Shown here: positions 1 through 7,941 of the stretch, piece after piece | How positions within the stretch are numbered: the first letter of the stretch is position 1 | Layout: the number at the start of each line of letters is the position of its first letter | DNA from: Nitrososphaera_A sp036522495 | GTDB taxonomy: Archaea > Thermoproteota > Nitrososphaeria > Nitrososphaerales > Nitrososphaeraceae | Length of the DNA stretch: 48,194 bases | Direction: 5' to 3' | Assembly: GCA_036522495.1 (NCBI GenBank) | Contig: DATDFS010000259.1 | Coordinates: 1 to 48,194, forward strand | The notes under the pieces: generated by a model | Database searches by the model: none | What the model saw: the letters and a program-made list of their open reading frames with translations, nothing else | What the model was told of the DNA's origin: nothing | Program-made: the position numbers and the translations under genes

Positions 1-89
1 TGATATAATTGAAAAGATATCTTAACAAGTGGAATAAATTCGACGAATGAGTATTTTCTAAAAATTTTTCTGTATAATAATGAGTATAG

Positions 90-109
90 AGCCGCTAGCT
101 TTAGCGGCT
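90..109. repeat. Perfect 8-bp hairpin, possible IS200/IS605 end remnant
   Basis: AGCCGCTA (90-97) and TAGCGGCT (102-109) form a perfect stem closed by the tetraloop GCTT, preceded by an A/T-rich stretch. Its form resembles the subterminal hairpins at the ends of IS200/IS605 elements, but no tnpA or tnpB is visible; any such gene would lie left of the window. It could also be the terminator of an upstream transcript. Confidence 0.4.
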
Positions 110-396
110 GAAGTGCATACATATGCAGGAATTCTTAGCATATCTTTTTTTCTGGCAATTAAGGAAATTAGTAAAATAGCGTTGTAGATACATTATTCAC
201 AAGAAGTAGAACTAAACAATTCCAGTCAAACTTTCAACAACCATCGGTAGTATTTCTTCAATACCGATTTCGCTGATTCCGATGCCCAAATTTAGGGTAT
301 ATTATATCCAAAGTAAAAAAAGGATGAGTTGTCCTATATTCTATTACTGCAGATCAAATATATTTGATATAATAATAGTTTTTAATACAGTAGTAT
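110..396. other. Gene-poor stretch with one short coding-like fragment
   Basis: No intact gene is seen. On the minus strand about 223-301 reads as a short open fragment ending in residues like EEILPMVVESLTGIV before a stop, with a stop immediately upstream too, so it is at best a gene relic. The right end holds the promoter of the mini-gene at 397: an A/T-rich TATA-like element near 364-374 lies about 28 bases before its ATG. Confidence 0.3.
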
Positions 397-534
397 ATGC
401 AAATGCAAAAGTGCTCATGCGGTAAGGATACGAGGAGATTTGAGGCATGTACTCCTCTGGGCTGTAATGCAGTTCTTCTTTGTATAGGATGCTATAAGCA
501 AGTTGAAAAATGTGTATGTCAAAAAAGCAACTGA
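397..534 (+). CDS. 45-residue cysteine-rich mini-protein
   Basis: A 45-residue frame starts with ATG at 397 and ends with TGA at 532-534. It has eight cysteines, at residues 6, 8, 18, 23, 29, 32, 39 and 41, in CxC, CxxC and CxC spacings, which suggests one or two structural zinc sites. A TATA-like stretch (364-374) lies about 28 bases upstream of the ATG, as expected for a leaderless archaeal transcript. I do not recognise the family. The cysteine spacing and promoter placement argue for a real gene; the short length argues for caution. Possible roles, by inference only, are a zinc-binding adaptor or nucleic-acid-binding protein. Confidence 0.55.
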   Translation: MQMQKCSCGKDTRRFEACTPLGCNAVLLCIGCYKQVEKCVCQKSN

Positions 535-945
535 CTATCAATCAACCTATGCAAAATCTACCGTTACAAACGGTTTCTTATGAATACTCTGTGTTTCTTC
601 TGCTGGATACCAGATAAAGTGTACTGGCTAGTTGTTCAATACCATGCTGCTATGTGCTCTCCATCCTTACTGGCCAGATGGATTCCCTTTAGTCTAGTAA
701 AAAATACTGAAGAATGATACATCAAACTTTGAGTTTAACCAATTATTTCCTATTCAAGATAGACCTATGGGCCTAAGTAGTAATCATTAGGACTATGAAA
801 GCAAGTCAATTTTCTAATGCAATGGCAAATATATAACTCATTATCAAAACCCATACATAGAAAGACTTGTCAATGAGATATTGGAAATACCACAACATTC
901 ATGAAAACATTTGAATAACATATAATAAAAGGTTGTCCCGAATTG
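535..945. other. Intergenic region without a recognisable gene
   Basis: All six frames are broken by stops. I see no tRNA, no repeat and no recognisable coding remnant; it belongs to the decayed stretch at the start of the window. Confidence 0.5.
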
Positions 946-1329
946 TTATACTGCAATACGGTTGCTGATAATCTTTAGCATGCTATCAATTATTTCATTA
1001 TGATCAACTTCTTTCTCCATGGAAACTCGTAATATATGATGATGATCATCTAACGGAAATGATGCAAGCTTTATCTTCTCTCTCACTGAAAAACTATAAA
1101 TGGTTTTGCCAAACTCGTTATTAAACTCTTCACGCATTGCGCTTCTGAGGGCAAATTCCACGTATAATTTTTGAGAATCTTCTTTCAGTTCCATTGATTT
1201 TATACCCTGCCTCATCCCTCCTGCTACAAGTTTTCCCATTTTATCAATAACTATAGCAGAGCGTATCGCGGAGCTGAGTGCAAATACATCATCACAAAGT
1301 CTTTCAAATTTATGGTAGCGGTCAGACAT
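946..1329 (-). CDS. Conserved thaumarchaeal protein, probable DUF6659/roadblock-like fold
   Basis: A 127-residue soluble protein. Its centre reads like a roadblock-type profilin fold: a beta strand around residues 24-32 (SAIVIDKMGKLVAGG), a long helical part with KLYVEFALRSAMREEF, then two strands ending in a hydrophobic one (HHILRVSMEK). Small proteins of this pattern, with Asp-x-x-Gly-Lys-Leu-x-Ala-Gly after a strand, are common and multi-copy in Nitrososphaeria; I place it there from memory of the pattern, not from a search. Function is unknown; related folds serve as dimerisation or GTPase-regulating modules. The ATG at 1327-1329 is the first in frame. A degenerate relative may lie at 2264-2659. 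Confidence 0.7.
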   Translation of the reverse strand: MSDRYHKFERLCDDVFALSSAIRSAIVIDKMGKLVAGGMRQGIKSMELKEDSQKLYVEFALRSAMREEFNNEFGKTIYSFSVREKIKLASFPLDDHHHILRVSMEKEVDHNEIIDSMLKIISNRIAV

Positions 1330-1582
1330 ACGATAGTATTATCTTTCCTCTCATTATTCAACTTACTCTAATACCAAAGCTGGTGTTTATCATATGCATT
1401 TGTGATGTCTTCAAATTCGAATAAGAATTTCTATGAGATTTGAATGTGAGTAGAACTTCTGGAAATCCAAGTCGATGACAATGGCCTGATATGAATACTT
1501 CAAATATTTCATGCCCCAAAATGCAAGTTAAATTTCAAGGAAGTAGAGGCAGGAGCAAATGAAGGTTTTTAAAACTACTATA

Positions 1583-1900
1583 TTAAATCCAATCCCATGA
1601 TGACATTCCACGCATACTACACTGCTTTCTAATGATCTTTTTAGATCTTTCTGAAGCTTCAATTTCATTACAGTTTTTCTTCAGGTATTGAACCAGCAAT
1701 TCCTCATACAATTTCTTTGCACGTTCTTCAGTAAATTCTTTATATTTGTCTATGTTTGAGTATACCGTTCTTTTGTTATCTTGGTCATTTTCATTATCTG
1801 AATTTGATTCTTCTATAATGCCCTTCATTTCTCTATATTCGCTCTTACATTCAATGCAATGTTCGTCAAAGAAACCTGTGTGAACCGAACAACTTTTCAT
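1583..1900 (-). CDS. Hypothetical protein with N-terminal CxxH...CxxC zinc-binding motif
   Basis: A 105-residue charged protein. Cys4, His7, Cys15 and Cys18 at the N terminus make a compact likely zinc site. A low-complexity acidic/Asn-rich linker follows (about residues 30-43), then a helical basic half (about 55-95) rich in Glu, Lys and Arg. There is no signal peptide or membrane segment. The family is not recognised. The start ATG (1898-1900) has the zinc motif right behind it, which supports that start. It stands alone, with no operon partner. Confidence 0.6.
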   Translation of the reverse strand: MKSCSVHTGFFDEHCIECKSEYREMKGIIEESNSDNENDQDNKRTVYSNIDKYKEFTEERAKKLYEELLVQYLKKNCNEIEASERSKKIIRKQCSMRGMSSWDWI

Positions 1901-2263
1901 ACCTTTGCTCTAGGACCTATGTTTTATCCTATAAAGAAGATTGAAAAATCATATTGATTTTGGTACTTCAAGAATGTTAGGCTTTATGAAACAAGTCCCG
2001 ATGATGTTGTTTGTTGCCAAGGGTGATAAACTTTATCTTTGCGGAAATACTCATGGTGGGATGCAATCACGCTCATGATTTCTATTTAACAATATTATGT
2101 TAAATACTCATTCATTTTACCGGGTGAGTAGTTAGTAATACCCTTATTCTTCTTATAGAAGAATGGTCTACAATACTAATAGTTTGTTTCATCCAGTTCA
2201 TATGAGTTTTATAAATCTGCTTGTTATTGAGTGAAGGAACGTAATTTCCTAAGGGAAATTTGT
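1901..2263. other. Intergenic region, no clear gene
   Basis: Only short frames are present. One plus-strand frame from an ATG near 1977 encodes about 34 residues with no recognisable motif, and I do not call it. Stops are frequent on both strands. Confidence 0.45.
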
Positions 2264-2659
2264 ATGGCTGCTTTCTATGCAGATAAACAGAATATAAGGT
2301 TTGTAGCGGAAGTAGATGAAAATGAAAAATTGCTTGCTGGTGAATATAAGACGGGCAGTTTTTCAAAAATATCAATAATACTGTGATGATTAAATCAAGC
2401 ATTTTTCATCTGCATTATTTGATTCCGGCATTAAGACAGCAGGAGGCTAGGACAGATTGCTCTTCTGTAGATATTAGCAATAATAAAAACATGTTTCATA
2501 CGAAGCTTGAAGAACTCGGAAACAATGTATATCTGGTAGTTACTGCGCTAGCAGATAAAAAAGATACATACTTGTGTGTATATGTATGTTGAAAGCTATC
2601 CATCATCAAAAATATTGTCTTACAGACAAATAATTTCAAAGACAAGCAATATCTCTTAG
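2264..2659 (+). pseudogene. Frameshifted remnant resembling the DUF6659-like family
   Basis: From an ATG at 2264 a 40-residue frame reads like the family at 946-1329 (IRFVAEVDENEKLLAGEYKT, compare IRSAIVIDKMGKLVAGG). It stops at about 2386. Coding-like sequence then continues in other frames: one with KLEELGNNVYLVVTALADKK around 2500-2560, and one with YVESYPSSKILSYRQII to a TAG at 2657-2659. Three short frames in one direction look like one gene broken by at least two indels. The relation to the 946 gene rests on a short pattern and is tentative. Confidence 0.4.
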
Positions 2660-3147
2660 AAACTACTGTAGTCATTTTCTTTGCATTGATGTGAGTAGCA
2701 TGTCTGTAGATACCAGTTCTACAGGGATATCGATAATAACACCATCCAAATACTAAAAAACTAAGATAGATCTGGACAAGATAAAATCAGAAAAAGTCCA
2801 GTGTTCGGGATGACTATCCTAAGCAGAGTCAATGTCAAATAGTAAATTTAAAAAGAAAACGAACAATTGGCTCTCCAAGATTATATCTAAGCAAGCGTCC
2901 TGTATGTCTGGAGATTGGACATAAAATCGCACTAGACATGATATTTCACAAAATAGAAAGTTGGTTGTTTTTATTCTAGTCTCCACTAAAAATATATACT
3001 TTATCTTAAAACTTTCTCACGTGTATTCTAAATATCGTTTTAATGGTAAAGTAACAGACTTTAGGAAAATATCATATCAATCCTCCTCAATATGTTCACA
3101 ATAGACATATTATTGCCTTATTTTTTAAGTGGAATAACAAACGGGCC
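2660..3147. other. Intergenic region, no supported gene
   Basis: One 30-codon frame starts at an ATG near 2833 (Lys-rich, ending in SCMSGDWT), but nothing supports expression. No tRNA or repeats are seen. Confidence 0.4.
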
Positions 3148-3666
3148 ATGGCCAACCATCTACTAATTACTTCAAATGGAACCAATCAGACTAACAAGTC
3201 AAATGACGTCAGCGTTATTTCAAAATGCAATAATCCTTCCATAACCACTACTACCAGCAGTGAGCTAAAAGTACATGTACTACCGCCGAAAATTGTAATG
3301 AACTATGCTGGAAAAGAGTATCAAGGGGAATTATAAGTTTCCAAATTCAGAGGGGGAGAAACAATTAGTGAGCTTCATGTCGCCCCAAAGAATGTAACTG
3401 CAATCTTCCTTCCAAGATGGTACAGATAGAAAGAATTTCTTGTGTTCAATTCGTAATTGAAGGAACTCGGAGAAATTCCACCGAGCAGTTAGCTGTTACT
3501 GCATATACTAATAACAATGGAACTGCGGTAAAAGTACTAAGTGCCGTAAATTCCCAGAGTACAGTATAAGTCACCTTAAAAAAGACGCGTAAATACCTTT
3601 GGCCGCAGCAACATGACTGCCTGGACGTGAGCATGTAAGTGGATATGTAATTTACAAATTACGGTA
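3148..3666 (+). pseudogene. Decayed gene for a beta-rich, possibly surface, protein
   Basis: The first frame (ATG 3148 to TAA 3336) encodes 62 residues with a Ser/Thr/Asn-rich start and then PPKIVMNYAGKEYQGEL. Coding-like sequence continues in a second frame (VSKFRGGETISELHVAPKN, about 3337-3400), a third (FVIEGT to NNGTAVKVLSAVNSQSTV, about 3440-3570) and a last one (IPLAAAT, stop, LPGREHVSGYVIYKLR, to TAA about 3666). The parts fit end to end as one strand-rich domain broken by several indels and a nonsense codon. Asn/Thr richness suggests an exported protein, but no signal peptide is retained. Confidence 0.5.
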
Positions 3667-3801
3667 AAAGTCGTTTAATAAAGTAATAGAGCCAGCCTAC
3701 GATCGTACTATACTCTTGGCAGAGATATACGATATGACAGTCATTGAACAGGCTACGAAGGATTCTAAAATTTGCTCCTGGTCCAACCAGGTATCCCCCC
3801 A

Positions 3802-4245
3802 TTATCTTCTGGCTTGAGTCTCTTTTTTTCTTTTGCATTCGTTACAATGCCCATACAACTCAAATCTCCTACTAAAAATCTCATATTTTGACTTTTCAGC
3901 AACTTTCGATTCTAGAGCTGACAAAGAGTGCTCATCAACATCTTCTATCCTTCCACAACGCACACATACAATGTTAATGTGTTTTCCGACATTTGCTTCA
4001 TACCTAGCACTGCCATCGGCAAATCCAAGTTCTTGTATCATACTCATCTTCCTTAACAGATCCAGTGTCTTGTATACCGTTGCCAGGCTTACCATGGGAT
4101 ATTTTTTTTGAATTATTTTATGGATTCCTTCAGCAGAAGGGTGTGATTGCGTATCTATTACATACTTTATTATAGCTATTCTCTGGGGAGTAATTCTAAA
4201 ACCCTCATTGCGTAATGTATCCACAATATCTTTTATTTGCTGCAT
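3802..4245 (-). CDS. Fur/PerR-family metal-dependent transcriptional regulator
   Basis: A 147-residue protein with the standard two-domain plan. Residues 1-85 form the winged helix with the recognition segment SLATVYKTLDLL; 86-140 form the dimerisation domain. Structural zinc ligands are Cys94/Cys97 and Cys134/Cys137. His35 (SHPSAE), Asp78 and His89 (GKHINIVC) are candidate regulatory-metal ligands. Fur and PerR cannot be told apart from sequence alone, but the divergent Dps-like gene 137 bases away favours a peroxide or iron-stress role. The 8-bp palindrome GTGTACAC (4252-4259) sits just upstream of this start codon and may allow autoregulation. Length is normal for the family. Confidence 0.92.
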   Translation of the reverse strand: MQQIKDIVDTLRNEGFRITPQRIAIIKYVIDTQSHPSAEGIHKIIQKKYPMVSLATVYKTLDLLRKMSMIQELGFADGSARYEANVGKHINIVCVRCGRIEDVDEHSLSALESKVAEKSKYEIFSRRFELYGHCNECKRKKETQARR

Positions 4246-4251
4246 TGTTCT

Positions 4252-4381
4252 GTGTACACGTATGAACTACCAACACCTATTATTAAATGCAATCTATGAG
4301 TATAAATATTTGATATTACATGATACTTGGAATTAACTGATTATAAACCTTTAATAATAATGAATGTGATTAACGTGTACA
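4252..4381. promoter_or_regulatory. Divergent fur/dps-like promoter region with paired GTGTACA motifs
   Basis: The palindrome GTGTACAC (4252-4259) lies 6 bases before the regulator start; a second GTGTACA (4375-4381) ends just before the ferritin ATG at 4383. A TATA-like TTATAAA (about 4341-4347) is placed for ferritin transcription starting near 4370. The two motif copies, one at each start codon, are candidate operators for the Fur-family protein. Confidence 0.5.
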
Positions 4382-4382
4382 T

Positions 4383-4970
4383 ATGTCAGAGAGTAAACCA
4401 AAAGGAGCTGTACCGAAAATTGTATCCTTGGAGGTTCTAGAAAAGAATGGAGTTAATATAGAACGCCTAAAAGAATTAATCACAAAAGGAGTCGGTGCAG
4501 AATTCACGACGTACTATTATTACACAATTCTTCGAATGCATTGTACTGGACTTGAAGGTGAGGGAATCAAGGAGATAGCAGAGGACGCACGCATCGAAGA
4601 TAGAAATCATTTTGAAGCAATGGTTCCCAGACTGTATGAACTAGGGGGCGGCTTACCGCGGGATATAAGAAAGTTTGCAGACCAAGCGGGCTGTCCTGAC
4701 GCTTACCTTCCAGACAATTGGGAAGATATCAATTCAATTTTGAAGGTACTATTAGAAGCAGAACAATGTGCAATTAGATCATGGGGAGAGGTTTGTGATA
4801 TGACAGCTGGTAAGGATCCGAGGACATACGATATTGCACAGGCAATTATGCAAGAAGAAGTCGAGCATGAAGCATGGTTTATAGAGCTGCTTTCGAAGAG
4901 ACCTTCTGGTCATTTTAGGAGAAGGTTTGTTGGTCAGTCCCCACACGTACTCGGGAACAAGGGAGTTTAA
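4383..4970 (+). CDS. Dps-like ferritin (DPSL/thioferritin type)
   Basis: A 195-residue four-helix-bundle ferritin-like protein that oxidises and stores iron using peroxide and so protects DNA. Likely di-iron ligands are Glu40 (AEFTTYYYY), Glu72/His76 (EDRNHFE), Glu125 and Glu159/His162 (QEEVEHE). Cys129 and Cys138, nine residues apart in the third helix, fit the cysteine pair of the DPSL subgroup, which separates it from classical Dps and bacterioferritin. The C-terminal tail is basic (FRRRF). It is divergent from the Fur/PerR-family gene, the usual arrangement for peroxide control. The ATG at 4383 follows a GTGTACA motif directly, so the leader is very short. Confidence 0.88.
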   Translation: MSESKPKGAVPKIVSLEVLEKNGVNIERLKELITKGVGAEFTTYYYYTILRMHCTGLEGEGIKEIAEDARIEDRNHFEAMVPRLYELGGGLPRDIRKFADQAGCPDAYLPDNWEDINSILKVLLEAEQCAIRSWGEVCDMTAGKDPRTYDIAQAIMQEEVEHEAWFIELLSKRPSGHFRRRFVGQSPHVLGNKGV

Positions 4971-4989
4971 AACATCTTTAAGGAAATTG

Positions 4990-5560
4990 TCCTTGTGGCA
5001 ATAAAGGATTGTGAAAGCTGGGTTGGCTTCAACCCATGGATTACTTTTTGATTAATTCTAACCCTACCAATGAACTTATTGTTATCGTGGTCACTTGTAA
5101 TCTAAAATGAGGAACATATAGTCCTTGGATTGCTTGTTCTAAAGAATTCCTAAAAGCGTTAAAATCGATGTGCCATCGCTTACCAAAGCGCTAGGTCTTT
5201 TTACCTGTCAGTCATTTACCGTCTTTGAAAGGCGGATTATGTTATCTGTGTATGTCATATCAGCCACTTGCTGAGTAATCATGAACGTAGCTTCGTCATC
5301 CGTTAAAGCATACAGATATTTCATACTCCCTCTTACTGTCAAAATAATTCGTCAGTTCTCCGTGCGTCGCCAATATTCGGCTTTATTTTCTATTATGATT
5401 AATGCTTACACCCCTAACTTTAGGTAAGTAAAGTCGTGATCGCCTTAATTGTGTTTGTATATATGGTAACTATTATTCCATCTATTCCCCGAATAGACCA
5501 GAATAGATGAGATACCACGAGATTTAACTTACGCTCTCTCATGAGATTAGCAAGCTCCAT
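4990..5560 (-). pseudogene. Decayed DDE transposase/integrase remnant
   Basis: Minus-strand reading gives pieces of a DDE recombinase in changing frames. The first-Asp region reads RRTDEL followed by RGSMKYLYALTDDEATFM and ITQQVADMTYTDNI (about 5215-5370). QVKRPSALVSDGTS (about 5160-5210) carries the second Asp. The C-terminal part reads SDHDNNKFIGRVRINQKVI (about 5030-5090). Stops and frameshifts interrupt all of it. The layout resembles archaeal IS6-like or ISH-type DDE transposases. No terminal inverted repeats were found by eye. Sequence out to about 5620 may hold further N-terminal debris. Confidence 0.6.
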
Positions 5561-5620
5561 TCCTCATCCATCTATGTTCTTTGCAATAGTATGAATTTGT
5601 TGCTTGGCAAGTATATCATG

Positions 5621-5805
5621 AAGCCTCGAGGGAGAATTGATAAATCAATGACCGAATGAATTCGAGAGAATTGATTAACTATGCGCCAATGCGATTCACC
5701 TAAAGAGATGTCGGGATAGTATCTATCAATTTATGAGTTAATCTGCAGATTCGTCTGAAAGTTCAGCCGTGTCCTACAAGCCCAACAATTACAAGAGTAA
5801 AATCT
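5621..5805. other. Short intergenic tail downstream of proline dehydrogenase
   Basis: No gene is visible. It separates the transposase relic from the 3' end of the proline dehydrogenase gene, both read on the minus strand. Confidence 0.4.
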
Positions 5806-6735
5806 TTAGGGTTGAACTAAGGAGCGGGCCATCAAGAATATGTTTCTCTTTCTTTCCATCAGTCTTCTGATTGAATAATGCAGCCATTCTTTACCGTATG
5901 GTATGTATTCTGCAACCCTAAACCCCTTCTCAACTAGATCCTTTTTCAGTCCATCGCGAATTCCCTTTAGGAACTCAAATTCAAAATTTTTTATATTAGC
6001 TTTGGATTTCTTCCATAATTCGATTGTATATTCAATTAGTTTAGTATCGTGAGTTGCGATGGCGAATCTAAGAATGCCATTGTCTACATCTTCACTCCTC
6101 AAATTATGATTGTCAAATAGCGTTTCTAATAACTTAGAGTAATTTGAATTAATGTCGTCATTAGACTGAAATGCATATTGTTGCTTTTCCTTATATGCCC
6201 CCTTGACTAGCCTAACTTTACCGCCTGCTTCGATCAAATGTAAAAGATCACTTGCACTGCGCTTAAGTGTAGATTGGAGGACCACTCCTATATGGTCGTA
6301 ATAATTGATCAGTGTGAGATAGATTTCTAATGTATCGTCGGTATATTTTGTAGATTCCATGTCAATCCAAACAAATTCTTCAAACGACTTTGCTACGGTA
6401 ACAAGAGCTTTGAAGTTTTTTAAGCACAAATCATAACTGATTGATAATCCAAGTTGTGAGGGTTTAACAGATATACACCCTTCAATTTTATCTTCATACA
6501 ATCTTTCTAAAAGTGTGGAATATTCTTTAATAGTTTGGCTTATCTTTTCCTCGTCAGTATAGTCTTCACCAAGATAATTCAAGATTGCCTTTTGTCCTTT
6601 GATATTGCAGGCTTTGGCTTCTGTAAGAGCAGCTTCTATGTCATGACCAGCAGTCCATTTCTTAGCTAGCCTGAGTAGCAGACGTTCCATTAGTAGATGA
6701 TCATGACTTTGTGAGTGACTATGGTTGCTCTCCAT
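5806..6735 (-). CDS. Proline dehydrogenase (FAD-dependent, monofunctional)
   Basis: Oxidises L-proline to delta-1-pyrroline-5-carboxylate and passes electrons to the quinone pool. This is the monofunctional TIM-barrel form of about 300 residues, not the PutA fusion. Family motifs are present: NYLGEDYT near the N terminus, KVRLVKGAYKE in the middle, FAIATHD, FEFEFLKGIRDGL, and the C-terminal RVAEYIPYGKEWLHYSIRRL, where paired arginines bind the substrate carboxylate. The frame opens with GTG at 6741 and ATG at 6735, giving a His/Ser-rich leader; a TATA-like TATTATAT at about 6743-6750 is so close that the ATG at 6690 (MERLLLRLAKKW) may be the true start. It stands alone; pyrroline-carboxylate dehydrogenase is not in the window. 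Confidence 0.88.
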   Translation of the reverse strand: MESNHSHSQSHDHLLMERLLLRLAKKWTAGHDIEAALTEAKACNIKGQKAILNYLGEDYTDEEKISQTIKEYSTLLERLYEDKIEGCISVKPSQLGLSISYDLCLKNFKALVTVAKSFEEFVWIDMESTKYTDDTLEIYLTLINYYDHIGVVLQSTLKRSASDLLHLIEAGGKVRLVKGAYKEKQQYAFQSNDDINSNYSKLLETLFDNHNLRSEDVDNGILRFAIATHDTKLIEYTIELWKKSKANIKNFEFEFLKGIRDGLKKDLVEKGFRVAEYIPYGKEWLHYSIRRLMERKRNIFLMARSLVQP

Positions 6736-6741
6736 GGACAC

Positions 6742-7118
6742 ATATAATACAGCATAGAGAAAATAGTTTGCGTCTAGACAATTCTAACTGTCTATTGCAA
6801 TTATTTACAGACTTTATTTTTCAACGTCCAATTAAACTGATCCAAGGACTCGTAATTCCGCTCGGAAAGAATAATCGGATGGTTACGTATGAAGCCATCG
6901 ACCACTCAAGATCTCAGCACCCTTAGCGCCAGCAATAATCATCGGTATTTATCTTTCGACATGATGTGATGCCCTAACCGCATATTGATAGATCAGTTCG
7001 CTCAGAATGTTGTCCAGAGGTTCCGTCCAAAGTCAAGTCCGCTAACTACCATTACGGTTCTAATTTATTAATTAATTTAGTTTTTTAGTTATTCCTATAA
7101 TGACATATTTCAAAATAC
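6742..7118. other. Intergenic region between proline dehydrogenase and ABC permease
   Basis: Contains the proline dehydrogenase promoter at its left end. Short minus-strand open pieces occur around 6800-6920 without a recognisable motif. Nothing else is identified. Confidence 0.4.
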
Positions 7119-7874
7119 TCATCTCTCACGCCATATAGCCTTTGTTTTGGCTAGCAATACTAATCCGACTAGATATGCAAGCTGCACGGTGATTCCTAGA
7201 CCAACAGACCATTCTTTTGGTGTTGGAAGGCCCATAGTATATTGCAATATAATTGAGGCGTGCGTCGTGGGTAACAGGTAAGCAAGGTAATGTAACGCCA
7301 AAGGTAGACGTTCTATTGAATAATAAACTGGCGGTATTACTGCCAAGATTACATTTACAAAAGAAATTACCTGTGTCGCGTTTCTCATATGTAGCATATG
7401 GGATGACAAAAAAAAGCCCATAGCTGACATGGCTCCCCATATTAATACAATATTTGATAAGAGCAGGGGTAGGTTGATAAGGGAAGTCCCAAAGGATGTA
7501 GCAAGCGCGGTAAGCACAATTAGAGCCGGCAAACCGAACAAAAGTTCGGAGAGAGCTAGTCCAGTCATGTAAGTTAATGGAGAAACTGGTGATGCAACAA
7601 AAACATCTTGAATCTTGTATTCTGTCTTGTAAAATGAGATATCCTGTCCAAGAGCAAGCCCATAACCTACCAGTGCCATGACTAGGCTTCCTGCAATAGC
7701 AAATTGGATATAATGGCCGTTACTAATCACAAATAAAACAAACAACAAAGAGAACGGGCTAATAGCAGTAAAAACCATCGACATTGGATTTCTACGAAGC
7801 CATAGAAAGCCTGTTAAGTAGGCTATCAAAAAGACTTGTTTGAATGCCAATAGTATTGTTTTCTGCACGTCCAA
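7119..7874 (-). CDS. ABC-2 type transporter permease (orphan)
   Basis: A 251-residue integral membrane protein with about six hydrophobic segments (starting near residues 33, 56, 105, 133, 167 and 228) in the pattern of ABC-2 exporter permeases. The motif DVFVASPVSPLTYMTGLAL before the third segment is typical of the family's coupling region. Export of a drug, lipid or polysaccharide is the usual role; the substrate is unknown. No ATP-binding subunit is adjacent. The start is a TTG at 7872-7874; no ATG occurs until residue 31. A TATA-like AATATATGA lies roughly 20-30 bases upstream on the coding strand, so it is probably transcribed separately from sdhB, which ends 67 bases before it. Confidence 0.82.
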   Translation of the reverse strand: MDVQKTILLAFKQVFLIAYLTGFLWLRRNPMSMVFTAISPFSLLFVLFVISNGHYIQFAIAGSLVMALVGYGLALGQDISFYKTEYKIQDVFVASPVSPLTYMTGLALSELLFGLPALIVLTALATSFGTSLINLPLLLSNIVLIWGAMSAMGFFLSSHMLHMRNATQVISFVNVILAVIPPVYYSIERLPLALHYLAYLLPTTHASIILQYTMGLPTPKEWSVGLGITVQLAYLVGLVLLAKTKAIWRER

Positions 7875-7941
7875 TGTGTTATGATGAGATCATATATTTG
7901 ATATTAATCTTTGAAAAGCACAATCCTCTCTCTAATAATAA

